This document shows, piece by piece, positions 11,902 through 20,911 of a stretch of 64,000 nucleotides of DNA. Source of the DNA: Albugo candida (Eukaryota; Oomycota; Peronosporomycetes; Albuginales; Albuginaceae); NCBI GenBank assembly GCA_905220665.1, contig CAJNAR010000004.1, positions 186,001 through 250,000 of the forward strand. The letters run 5' to 3'. The first letter of the stretch is position 1; the number at the start of each line of letters is the position of its first letter. The notes beneath the pieces were generated by a model. That model did no database searches. It was given only the letters and a program-made list of their open reading frames with translations, and was not told where the DNA came from. The translations under genes were made by a program, and so were the position numbers.

Positions 11902-13266
11902 ATGCCTATTGACATAAACCGCCTGCGCGTTGAGCGAGGTGGTGATCCTGTGAAAGTAAAAGAAGACCAACGAAAACGATTTGTATCAGCTGATCTAGTT
12001 GATGATGTTGTCGCCCTTGATGAGCAGTGGCGGAAGAAGCAAGGTCAGGTTGAGACTATGCAAATGAATGTGAATACCATACAAACAAAAATTAAAGAAT
12101 TAAGTAAAGCCAAAATGGATTTCAAGGACATCAGTGAAGAACGTAAGCATCTCGCAGCACAAATTCCAGGCCTGAAAAAAGAAGCTGACGCGCTGAAAGA
12201 ACAAGTAGACCGAAAATTGGCCACGATCGCAAATACTGTGGATCCAAGCGTCCCGATCTCTCAAAATGAGGACGACAACCAAATTATTAGAACATGGGGA
12301 CAGCGAACCAGCAAAGAAGGGCTATTGTTTCATCATGAAGTCTTACATCGAATTGACGGCTATGAACCAGAACGGGGTGTTCAAGTTGCGGGACATCGAG
12401 CTTATTTTCTTACCGGTTATGGACTGCTACTGGAACAAGCATTGTTGCAATACGCCACAGCGTTTCTGATGCAGCGTCAATACAAGATGATCAAACCTCC
12501 TTTCTTCATCAACAAAGACATCATGGCTGGAGTGGCTCAACTCGACGATTTTGATGAACAATTATACAAAGTGGAAGGGGAAGATGAAAAGTATCTAATC
12601 GCAACATCAGAACAACCTCTTTGTGGATACCACAAAGGTGACTGGATCCAGGAAAGCTCCTTGCCTCTTCGCTATGGCGGGCTATCGACCTGCTTCCGCA
12701 AAGAATCTGGATCTCATGGAAAAGATACGTGGGGCATCTTCAGAGTGCACCAGTTTGATAAAGTAGAACAATTTTGTATCACTGAACCCGAAAACTCGAC
12801 GGAAATGCACGAAGAAATGCTCAAGCATGCTGAAGATTTCTACCAATCGCTCAACTTGTCATATCGAGTGGTGAACATTGTTTCAGGAGAACTCAACAAT
12901 GCGGCTGTAAAAAAGTATGACCTTGAAGCCTGGTTCCCTGCTTACAAAGAGTATCGTGAACTAGTTTCATGTTCGAATTGTACGGATTATCAAGCGCGAG
13001 CAATGGAAATACGCTGTGGCATAAAAAAGGAAAATCAGCGTGAAAAGAAATACGTACACATGCTTAACTCCACGCTATGTGCATCCACTCGTACCGTGTG
13101 CTGCATATTAGAAAACAATCAAGATGAGAATGGAGTCAAAGTCCCGCACGTATTAATACCCTTCATGGGTGGGGTCACATACATGCCTTTTGTACGAGAG
13201 ATCAAAAAGAATTTGCAAGCAATCAAGATGAAAAAAGCCGCTAAGAAAAAAGGCGAAATGAATTAG
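11902..13266 (+). CDS. Seryl-tRNA synthetase (cytosolic type)
   Basis: One exon, 454 aa, the usual size. It charges tRNA-Ser with serine for cytosolic translation. Residues 1-115 form the long coiled-coil tRNA-binding arm, starting MPIDINRLRVERGGDP. The class II catalytic core follows: motif 2 is FRKESGSHGKDTWGIFRVHQF and motif 3 is the LNSTLCASTRTVCCILENNQ region followed by VPHVLIPFMGG. The C-terminal lysine-rich tail is typical of the eukaryotic cytosolic enzyme. No organelle leader is seen. It lies only 64 bp after CSN6 and 71 bp before ERO1, all on the same strand. Confidence 0.95.
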   Translation: MPIDINRLRVERGGDPVKVKEDQRKRFVSADLVDDVVALDEQWRKKQGQVETMQMNVNTIQTKIKELSKAKMDFKDISEERKHLAAQIPGLKKEADALKEQVDRKLATIANTVDPSVPISQNEDDNQIIRTWGQRTSKEGLLFHHEVLHRIDGYEPERGVQVAGHRAYFLTGYGLLLEQALLQYATAFLMQRQYKMIKPPFFINKDIMAGVAQLDDFDEQLYKVEGEDEKYLIATSEQPLCGYHKGDWIQESSLPLRYGGLSTCFRKESGSHGKDTWGIFRVHQFDKVEQFCITEPENSTEMHEEMLKHAEDFYQSLNLSYRVVNIVSGELNNAAVKKYDLEAWFPAYKEYRELVSCSNCTDYQARAMEIRCGIKKENQREKKYVHMLNSTLCASTRTVCCILENNQDENGVKVPHVLIPFMGGVTYMPFVREIKKNLQAIKMKKAAKKKGEMN

Positions 13267-13337
13267 GTCACATTTTTGGATGTAGCTCTAGTGTTGCCAG
13301 AATGTGTGCAAGAAAGCTGCCATAAATCACTACTGTT

Positions 13338-14894
13338 TTGTTCACCATGCGCTACAAGATAAGCATCGTAGTAATGATCGTCCTAAGTACCTGTTTTGAG
13401 AGCACGCTTCTCAACATAGCTACTGATGTTGATGAGCAGAAAGGTGCTCCCACACATGAGTACCTATTTGGCAGAGATATGATTGATTTTCTGCAGTATC
13501 AGGTTTGCCATACGCCAGACCTCAGCGGGAGCGTAGAAGATTCCGGATGTAACTATGAGACCGTAGATAAGGCCGTCTCCGAACACTTTCATCCACTATT
13601 AGAGGAATTATCTCAGCTACGTTTTTTTCGCTACTTTAAAGTGAATTTGGGAAAAGAATGTCCATTTTGGGTTGATGATGGCATGTGTTCCAGCATCGAC
13701 TGTGCTGTTTGTGAATGCCCACAACATGAGATACCTCACACATGGTCTAAAGTGGAAAAAACCATTCTGGCGACTTTGAAACCCAAAATAGAGACCAAAA
13801 AGTCGGATGGAACCACATCCGATGCTCTTGGTAAACCGTGTTCAGATCAAGCAGGAGAAAGCGCTCTCTCTTGGGTAAACAAACACGATGCATTTTCTGG
13901 TGAAACCTACCAAGAATGGGAGGATGGAGACGAATCTGAAGTTTGGAGTGAGTCTGAAGATGACACTAACATGGTCTACATCAATCTATTAGAGAATCCG
14001 GAGAGTTATACTGGATATAGTGGATACCAGGCTACACGGATTTGGGACGCAATTTATAAGGAAAACTGTTTCGTCCCTTCAGTAGGAATGTGCTTCGAAG
14101 AACGCGTGTACTACAAACTGATCAGTGGTCTACAAGCTTCCATCAACACTCACATTGCCTTGAAATACAAATATGGAGAGTCTTGGGGACCAAATCCTTC
14201 TTTGTATGTAGAACGCGTTGGAAAGCATCCTGAGAGATTGCACAACTTGTATTTTGTACACTTGTTCGTTATGAGAGCACTCGGTAGATACCGAGATGAA
14301 TTACTGCAGTATGATTTTTCTACTGGCGATGTAAAAGAAGACAAGCGTGTGGTGGAGATTCTGCGTCGTGTGGTTCTAGAAGAGAAGGAAAAAGCAGCTT
14401 GTCCCGTGGAAGGCCAATCTGTGCTAACGGGATTTGATGAGCAAGCTCTATTCCGAGTGAAGCGCGGTAAAATGAGCGCGGAGCAATATTTGGTTGCTCA
14501 ATCAGAAAAGCGCCGCATTGAAAATCAATTTCGCGAGAAATTCAGAAATGTCACTCGAATTATGGATTGCGTGAGTTGTGAGAAGTGCCGGTTATGGGGG
14601 AAGCTTCAGATATTGGGACTAGGCACAGCAATCAAAATTCTTCTCGCTGAAGACATCAAACGACTTCCAAAACTACAACGTAATGAGATTATCGCTCTGA
14701 TAAATGTTGCCAACAAACTTGCTCAGAGTATCAAAGGAGTAAAACTGCTTCGCCGACTCGAGCTTTTGGACACCCTCAAGACGTTTGGGGTCATTGTTGG
14801 CATAGCAATCGCCTTCGTCGCATTGATCATTCTTTACAAGCGAAAGCGAGTAAAGCGATCTGAAAAGAGAAAGTCTAAAGAGAAGTCACAATAG
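13338..14894 (+). CDS. ERO1: ERO1, endoplasmic reticulum oxidoreductin
   Basis: Single exon, 518 aa. ERO1 is a flavoenzyme that reoxidises protein disulfide isomerase in the ER lumen, passing electrons to oxygen. An N-terminal hydrophobic signal (residues 4-22) and one C-terminal membrane segment (about 482-500, VGIAIAFVALIILY) followed by a basic cytosolic tail give a luminal type I layout. Diagnostic blocks are CPFWVDDGMCSSIDCAVCEC (shuttle-cysteine region), the YTGYSGYQATRIWDAIY flavin region, and the active-site CxxCxxC in MDCVSCEKCRLWGKLQ. Many ERO1 proteins lack a membrane anchor; this one has it. A TIR transposon begins 32 bp after the stop codon. Confidence 0.95.
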   Translation: MFTMRYKISIVVMIVLSTCFESTLLNIATDVDEQKGAPTHEYLFGRDMIDFLQYQVCHTPDLSGSVEDSGCNYETVDKAVSEHFHPLLEELSQLRFFRYFKVNLGKECPFWVDDGMCSSIDCAVCECPQHEIPHTWSKVEKTILATLKPKIETKKSDGTTSDALGKPCSDQAGESALSWVNKHDAFSGETYQEWEDGDESEVWSESEDDTNMVYINLLENPESYTGYSGYQATRIWDAIYKENCFVPSVGMCFEERVYYKLISGLQASINTHIALKYKYGESWGPNPSLYVERVGKHPERLHNLYFVHLFVMRALGRYRDELLQYDFSTGDVKEDKRVVEILRRVVLEEKEKAACPVEGQSVLTGFDEQALFRVKRGKMSAEQYLVAQSEKRRIENQFREKFRNVTRIMDCVSCEKCRLWGKLQILGLGTAIKILLAEDIKRLPKLQRNEIIALINVANKLAQSIKGVKLLRRLELLDTLKTFGVIVGIAIAFVALIILYKRKRVKRSEKRKSKEKSQ

Positions 14895-14913
14895 TGTAAA
14901 TCCTTTACACTAT
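14891..14913. repeat. Perfect 23-bp palindrome overlapping the ERO1 stop
   Basis: Two 10-nt arms (left arm ATAGTGTAAA) flank TCC, and the left arm contains the ERO1 TAG stop. The arms share the GTGTAA/TTACAC core with the tips of the adjacent transposon. It may be a transcription-end hairpin or a footprint of an earlier insertion. Confidence 0.6.
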
Positions 14914-14926
14914 GGTAACGAGTTTA

Positions 14927-14953
14927 CACCGGTGGACATTTAAAATGGCCCAG
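14927..14953 (+). repeat. Left terminal inverted repeat
   Basis: Begins CACCGGTGGACATTTAAAAT just inside a TA. It matches the reverse complement of 18451-18477 at 24 of 27 positions. Confidence 0.9.
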
Positions 14954-15110
14954 CTAAAGTCGGCAAATCAAAGTCCCTCCGTCAGGCATTTCAGCCCATG
15001 TGTAAATTGTGATTTTATGCTGTCGATGCAACAGCACTGTCCGCCTCAGGCGGTGTTGCGGCTCTACTCAGGTATGTCGGGCGGCTTCTGCCCGCCAGTG
15101 ATTCTCTTGT
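14927..15110 (-). ncRNA. Candidate Fanzor guide-RNA (fRNA) scaffold
   Basis: Reading on the minus strand, the 3' end of the Fanzor frame and the short non-coding stretch to the TIR contain two GC-rich hairpins in an otherwise AT-leaning sequence. One spans 15028-15059: CCGCC/GGCGG stem with a 3-nt loop, extended by GCAACA/TGTTGC with a 7-nt bulge. The other spans 15080-15096: GGCGG/CCGCC with a 7-nt loop. TnpB and Fanzor scaffolds are known to overlap the 3' end of the nuclease gene and run to the element end, with the guide read from outside. Position and structure fit, but no RNA evidence is available. Confidence 0.35.
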
Positions 15111-16966
15111 AAGTCGCGCGGTGTTGATGGCTGAGTTGACATCTCTGTTCCATAGCTTATTGCACTTTTTGCAAGCCAATAAACCATGTACTAAGCGGAG
15201 ACGTCGCTCGTTTTCTGCCAGTTTCTTCTTGGGCTCTAAGCGAACTCGAAACTTCTCACACTTTGCATCTTCCTGCTGACAGTGCGAACACTGACAACTC
15301 GTCCTGAACTCATCGACCAAGTAGACTTTGTAGCCCCCATTGCGAAGCAGATTGCGAAATCCCTTTCCTTTCGTTGGTTCTTTAAACTTCCGATGTTTCT
15401 TCTGTTCCGAGTCAACAATACCGATGACGACCTCTTCAGGCTTTTTTAATTTCTGAGCCAAGCGATGTAGCATTTTCTGTTCGGATTTGCGAGTGTTCCA
15501 GAACCTGTTCAGTTTCAGTTTGCGGTAGATTCGAGCTTTGTAGGAAGTTTCTATTTTGGAGTTGACCAGGAGCTTTGCCTGCACATATGCCTTGAATCCT
15601 TCAAACGACAAAGTTTTATGGTTGTAGACCGTCAAATCAGTCTCCCACTGTGTGATACTGCGTTCCTCGACATACTCGTGGTTCTTGGCGTTCTGTATGA
15701 TCTGGTCGTATTTCTTCTTTTTGGTCTCTTGTCGGCGCTGATTCTGCGTGTATCTGAATTGTTCACTTGCGTCCTCATTGGCACAGTACAGTAGGTCGCT
15801 CATATTGGGATCGATGCCGATGACTTTGCGCTTCGAGAGCTCATCTATTTCGCTTCCCGTGATGTCATCAATGTACTGCTCTGGTTGCACTACTGCTTTC
15901 CTCTTCGGCGTCTTCTTACCATACAAATCACTCCTGATGAATAGTAAAGAAGCCGAAACGCCATCAGTGTCAATCATATTATTGAACCGATACTTCTTCA
16001 TAGCAAACTCTTTCTTGTTGACATGAAAGAAAGTGCCCCAAATCATGGCTTTGTTCCTGACGAGTTCTCCTGCTGTCAAGAGCTTCGACTTTGCTCCTTG
16101 ATCCCACAATAGATGAACGAGAGTGGTTGTATCCAATGTGATATGCTTCGGAATCAGGCTGGTTCTCAGAGGACAGAAGCTTCGGGGTCTTCGATTCGCT
16201 TGTTCAACAAACGCTGTCATCTTCAGCATAGCAGGGTAATAGTCTTGTGGCTTGCACTGAATGTCGTAATAGATTAAAGTCTTCTCAAAGCGGCTCTTCG
16301 ACGGGAGAATAATTTTCTTGTGATCACGAATCCATAAGTGGTAACACACATGCTATTTGAATGGCGAATTGTCGACACTCAATAGATCGTTTTTGATATC
16401 CCTCAGGGTCGGCGTCATTTTCCGAATCGATGCATCTCTTTCTCTATTGGTTTTACGAATCCGACGAATGCGGCTTTCTAGGTCATGTTTCTGCTATGCT
16501 GTGTTCACGTAGGATTCCACGTATTCAACATAATACGCCTTGATATTAGTCTCGAACATGGTCACGACTTGAACCGCTGCATAATCTAAGACAGTGCTCA
16601 GGTATTTGTAAGAGATTGCGGTGTGTTTTCGGGTAGCAATGGAGCAAAATGTTCATTGTAAAAAGCTGTCAGAGTGTTTCGCAAGGCTTGCATCTTTGCT
16701 GAAGGAGGCCGACCGAGCGGAGTCTGCTGGTAGACAGTTTTGAAGATCGTATCCACCAGCTTGAGGTCTACTTTGAGACTATCATCGATTCGATGAATCA
16801 AATACAGCTTCAAGAAAAACAGAGATCTGCTGACTATCTTGTCGACAGTACAAACAGATGAGGTGATCGTTTCTCCTTTCGACTTGAGTTTGATGATTGA
16901 GGCCAGACTGGTCTTCAAAGATTTGTACTGGGGTAATCAGGGATCTGGTGGGTCTACAAATTCCAT
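15015..16966 (-). pseudogene. Fanzor (eukaryotic TnpB-like RNA-guided nuclease), interrupted
   Basis: An uninterrupted 444-codon stretch (16349-15015) holds the catalytic half. It has the Fanzor hallmark MIDTDGVSASLLF, RuvC-I Asp in VIGIDPNMSDLLY (codon at 15812-15810), Glu in YLVDEFRTSCQCSHC (codon at 15311-15309), and RuvC-III Asp in NRDVNSAINT (codon at 15143-15141). A zinc ribbon is formed by CQCSHC and CKKC. The usual RuvC-II Glu position is not obvious, matching the rearranged active site reported for Fanzor. Upstream sequence reads MEFVDPPDP, a TGA stop, then QYKSLKTSLASIIK (16966-16600). A frameshift follows near 16610, then YLSTVLDYAAVQVVTMF, a TAG after YVNTA and a TAG after NSPFK near 16355. 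Repaired length would be about 650 aa, normal for Fanzor1. I read it as a dying gene with an intact nuclease core. Confidence 0.87.
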
Positions 16967-17380
16967 ATGTTGTGTGTTTTTCTATATTGTTCCCCGGGGT
17001 TTTATTATCAGATTTGAAACGCACTTAGTTTTTCTGCAAATAATATCGAGGAAGCCGTTTAGGATCTTTTTGCTGATCTTTACTGCACCACGTGTGGTGA
17101 TCTTTTGTGACGGCTTTGGCGATAGACAGCCACGGACGAGCCAGCTTTCCAGGAGTGTTTGCTCCGGGTATGAGGGTATATGAAAAATATGTCCTTATAT
17201 CCGGTATCAACTCTAGTAACTGGCGTTGCCTATCCGTGTCCTGATCCAGATCACCGAGCTAGACGCTAGAATGCTCGTCGAGACCAAGGATAGCAACAAC
17301 TTTGTCACTAAGTTGGCGCTGTTCAGCAGCGTAAAGATCAGCCTTCGCTCTCATCTTATGCACAAGACATATATATATGT
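16967..17380. other. Spacer between transposase and Fanzor inside the element
   Basis: No convincing frame on either strand. It presumably held the 3' UTR of the transposase and the promoter of Fanzor when the element was active. Confidence 0.5.
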
Positions 17381-18365
17381 TTATGTTTGTTTATACTGCT
17401 TCGGCGACATGAGTAGAGTGGAATCGCGTGGTCTTCGCCTCTGAGGATATTCACGACGTCTATAAGCGTACCGAAAATATTCTCGGTAATTTGATGGCTT
17501 GATCATGCTGATGACTCTCACTATGTCTGTACGAATACCCTGTATGTTGCGGGTGTGAGCTGTTGACATGTGATATTTGAATTGATTAAACCACCCCTCT
17601 CTAGCGTTTGTCTGAGGGTTATAAGGCACACTGTTTAAGCCAGATGGTTCCCGAATCGGCTATCAAGGCACGAATAGAGTGACCTTTGTGAGCCCCGGCG
17701 TTGTCCATAAAAATAGATAGCCACGTGAACGGTTATCATTTATGAGTCTAGTCAAGAGAATGACCATTCTTTCTGTCGTTGGCTCCTTGGTCATACATTT
17801 CCCAACCCAACAAGCTGCGGCTTGTGATTGCCCCGACAAAAGTGTGTTTTGTGAATACCTGGTTGTTATTTGTGACCTGTATGCATCGTTCACCCAAATC
17901 GCATCTGCTGTGTGCTCTATACATAAATGGCGTCAGCGAAGTTTCGTCAATGGATATGATTCGATCAATAGGATGTGCATCCGTCAAACGGTAAAATGCT
18001 CTGAGTTGTTGACTTCAGTTCACTGGCTGCCTGTATCTTTGTCTGGGAAAATGACCATGACGCGTCCTTTTTCTTGTCAAATTATTTTCCCTGTCGACTC
18101 GTGATAGGTGTCTTGCTGAAATATCTATCCTTGGAAAACGTGCTTGAATTGCACTCAACAGCTCTGTAGAAGATATAGTCTGATGAGTTCTGACATATTG
18201 AACCGCCCATGCGGCTTGCTCCTGTGTGATTTTGTAGGATATAGGATCACGGTTTTGACGCTTCAGAGAGTGAATATCACGAAAACGACGCGTCCAACGT
18301 GTAAGTGAACGTTTTGGACAAGAAAAAGCCCTCGCGGTGACTTGCCGGTTGTGTGACTGATTCAA
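17381..18365 (-). pseudogene. IS630/Tc1-like DDE transposase, frameshifted
   Basis: Blocks in at least four frames follow one transposase. 18365-18015 reads as an N-terminal helix-turn-helix region (KRSLTRWTRRFRDIHSLKRQ, then a winged segment with ARHLSR). 17987-17748 includes IISIDETSLTPFMY, the first catalytic Asp. Near 17725-17690 another frame gives FMDNAGAHKG, the second Asp. 17629-17381 includes YNPQTNAREGWFNQFKYH, which carries the terminal Glu. TA target duplication and a DDE triad of this spacing are typical of the IS630/Tc1/mariner superfamily. The frame changes show it cannot make an active enzyme. Confidence 0.8.
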
Positions 18366-18450
18366 ATAATGTTAAACAGCGGCAACTTTGTAATCCTCTG
18401 ACTTATGCTTAATTACAACCTAGAATATACTGGCATTTTAACGGATTTCA

Positions 18451-18477
18451 CAGGGCCATTTTAAATATCCGCCGGTG
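18451..18477 (-). repeat. Right terminal inverted repeat
   Basis: Minus-strand read begins CACCGGCGGATATTTAAAAT and is flanked by TA at 18478-18479. It differs from the left repeat at positions 7, 11 and 26. Confidence 0.9.
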
Positions 18478-18509
18478 TAAAAGCAGTACTTCAACTTCAA
18501 TTTAGAGCA

Positions 18510-20401
18510 ATGCGAGCAATTTCCCGCACGTGTTTACATTGCTCAGGCCCTATGAAAGCGAAGCCGCTACATCGCCATATCACCAAAGTTCTAAGCCCCT
18601 CCAAAGAGTATGTGAGAGTACCTTCGCATACGTATTGCAAGACTACTTTTAACGAGCTTTAGCAGTGTACTGCTAGATAATCCATATACCGGAGAGATAT
18701 TAGCACGAATACCTTATCTCTCCAGAAACGAGGCTTTACACAAAATCGATAAAGCGATAAAGGCACAACGCGATTGGAAGCGTGTTTCTTTGCAGAAACG
18801 ACAGTATCTTTGCCTGGAATGGATCAAGACTTTGGACAAAAATAGAGATAAAATTGCGTCTGAGATCACTCAGCAGATGGGGAAGCCTATTCAACAATCA
18901 TATAATGAAATATGTGGAGCAATGGAAAGAACAAAGTGCGTGATTTAATGGATGCTAGGAACTTTATTCATATCTCTTCATACTTTACGAATTAAGAATG
19001 ATGGTGTATCTTTCGGATCAAGCACTTGGTACGGATACCTTCCCGGAAGAGAGTGGGATATTTAGGCGCATTACACATGATCCGATTGGTGTTGTTTATG
19101 TCATTGTGAGTGTCATTATTTTATTGATGTACGAAGATGAACGCAGAGCCTTATTATTGTAGGCACCATGGAATTATCCTCTATTAACGGTAACGAATTC
19201 GATTATTCCAGCTATCCTTGCTGGTATGTGGACATCCGCTATGGAAAATATGTACAAAATGCGGTGCACCATAACAGGAAATACGATCATTTTAAAGCAT
19301 TCACCGAGAACACCCTTATGTGGGGACCAATTCGTCTGGACGCTTGAGGAGGCAGGATTTCCGAATCATATTATCCAACATGCCTTCACTGATCACGATG
19401 TTGCGGCTGATATTATTATCCACCCAGAAATTGCATCCGTAATTTTTACTGGTTCAGTAGAGGGGTACGCTTGGAAACAGTAAAGATAACTTGAACTGAG
19501 GCTGTGACTATCGCGTAGTGGGCATGCTGTTCAAAAATTGAACCCAGGAAAATTTATGGATATGACGCTGGAGCTTGGTGGAAATGTAAGTATTCAAGCA
19601 CGCAAGTTTTTCGTATCTTATCAATGTCGTCATCCCCAAGGATGCTGGATACGTTGCGTCCGATGCAGACGTCATTAGAGCGGTAGAAAGCCTTACCGAT
19701 GGGGTATGCTACAATGCTGGTCAATCTTGTTGTGGTATCGAAAGAATCTATGTTCATTCCAACCACTATCAGCGATTCTTGGAGGAAGCAAAGGGATCGT
19801 TTGAGAATTATAATTTGGATGACCCACTCTATACATCTTGTACGCTTGGGCCAATGTCTTTGGCTACAGCACCGCAATCCCTGCAGGAGAAGGTGACTTG
19901 ATCAAATTTCGTATAGTGCTACTCTTGATGACTGCGTTCATGTGCCAGGTCGAGGACGCTTTGACGAAAGGTGCTGCTTTGATATCCGGAGGAGGGCCGA
20001 AAACCGACCTAAAAGGAAAAGGCCGCTTTTTTTCTCCTACGTGTCTCGCTAGTTGCAACAACACGATGAAGATCATGTGTGAAGAATCGTTCGGACCTAT
20101 CGTCGGTGTCGAAGAAGTCTTTTCAGATGAAGAAGCTATCCAAAAGATAAACGACAGCAAGTACGGACTGACGAGCAGCATTTTCACAGCTTCCAAAGAG
20201 CGTGCACTAAAATTTGGCGAAGACCTTTCCTGTGGAACAGTTTACATGAATCGCTGCGATACTGTCGACCCTTTATTACCATGGTCCGGCCAAAAAGATT
20301 CTGGAAAAGGCATCAGCCTCTCCAAGTATGGATTCACTCGTTTCACCCGACTCAAAGCTGTACGTTTCTGTGAAGTGTTTCGGATAAAAGCATTTTTATG
20401 A
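18510..20401 (+). CDS. NAD(P)-dependent aldehyde dehydrogenase, SSADH-like
   Basis: Eight exons: 18510-18607, 18663-18935, 18997-19105, 19163-19223, 19278-19464, 19519-19585, 19641-19892, 19949-20401, giving 499 aa with exact phase. It oxidises an aldehyde, perhaps succinate semialdehyde, to the acid. Family signs are NPYTGEILARIP, APWNYPLLTVTNSIIPA, the GNTIILKHS cofactor site, FTGSVEGG, catalytic Glu in LELGGN, and catalytic Cys in YNAGQSCCGIERIYV. Then come ESFGPIVGV and NRCDTVDPLLPW. The first 35 residues are basic and hydroxylated, like a mitochondrial leader. Exon 2 could start at 18663 or 18666. Substrate is inferred only. The Fanzor transposon ends 32 bp before the start codon, so it sits in the promoter. 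Confidence 0.88.
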
Positions 20402-20911
20402 TGAAAGTTTTTTTTGTTAGTGGAATTTTTCTTTGTGAATGTATATTTTGGACCTTAGGAATTTATCCTTCTTGCATCCATTGTTGTTTCAGTAAAATGA
20501 AGTCGCTTTATGCATTTTTTGGCAAGAAAAAAAAACGATTGTGCTCGCAACCTCATGAACAATTATATTTATTTTCAACGCCATCTCTGATGAAATAATT
20601 CATCTTTCAGCGGCCAAATGCCAAAAATGCCTCGATAGATGGAACTCAGCATATATATCAAGAGCGTAGAGCTATGGGGATGATATTGAGTGATGCAAGC
20701 TGCGACGTTTGCGGTAATGAGCTTCCCAAATCATCCAGGTCTGTGCTTGCACATAGAAACAACACGTGACGAAGCAAGAGTATAGATTGGTTTTGACAGC
20801 AATAGCCGTAGTGTCAAATCTATAGTTACCCAACTGTTCCGCTATCAACGAGAAAGCAGAATGGTAACTCAACAAAGCCCCGAAGATCTTTGCATTGATG
20901 TCTCCCTTTGA
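20402..20911. other. Convergent 510-bp intergenic gap
   Basis: Between the 3' ends of the ALDH and J-protein genes. T-rich at its start, with no recognisable gene. A possible extra ALDH exon beginning near 20612 was considered and not supported. Confidence 0.5.

Larger units (their letters stand above)
14927..18477 (-). mobile_element. TA-flanked TIR transposon carrying transposase and Fanzor
   Basis: The 3551-bp element is bounded by 27-bp inverted repeats differing at three positions and flanked on each side by TA (14925-14926 and 18478-18479), the target duplication of Tc1/mariner/IS630 elements. Both genes run on the minus strand: transposase remnant (18365-17381), then a 0.4 kb spacer, then Fanzor (16966-15015). 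The element sits between ERO1 and an aldehyde dehydrogenase. Removing it and one TA leaves an intergenic gap of 62 bp. Both genes carry inactivating lesions, so this copy looks non-autonomous. Intact relatives may exist elsewhere in the genome. Confidence 0.88.

Noticed and set aside
15748..16026. Plus-strand frame of 92 aa inside Fanzor
   Set aside because: Shadow of the Fanzor frame, which has recognisable motifs on the opposite strand.
15015..16349. Bacterial IS200/IS605 TnpB contamination
   Set aside because: The TDGVSASLLF block, rearranged RuvC Glu position and placement in a TIR/TA element between intron-bearing eukaryotic genes fit Fanzor instead.
20612..20769. Extra 3' exon of the aldehyde dehydrogenase
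   Set aside because: It is open and in phase, but the intron would be over 200 nt and the encoded peptide does not resemble an ALDH C-terminus; the stop at 20401 gives normal length.
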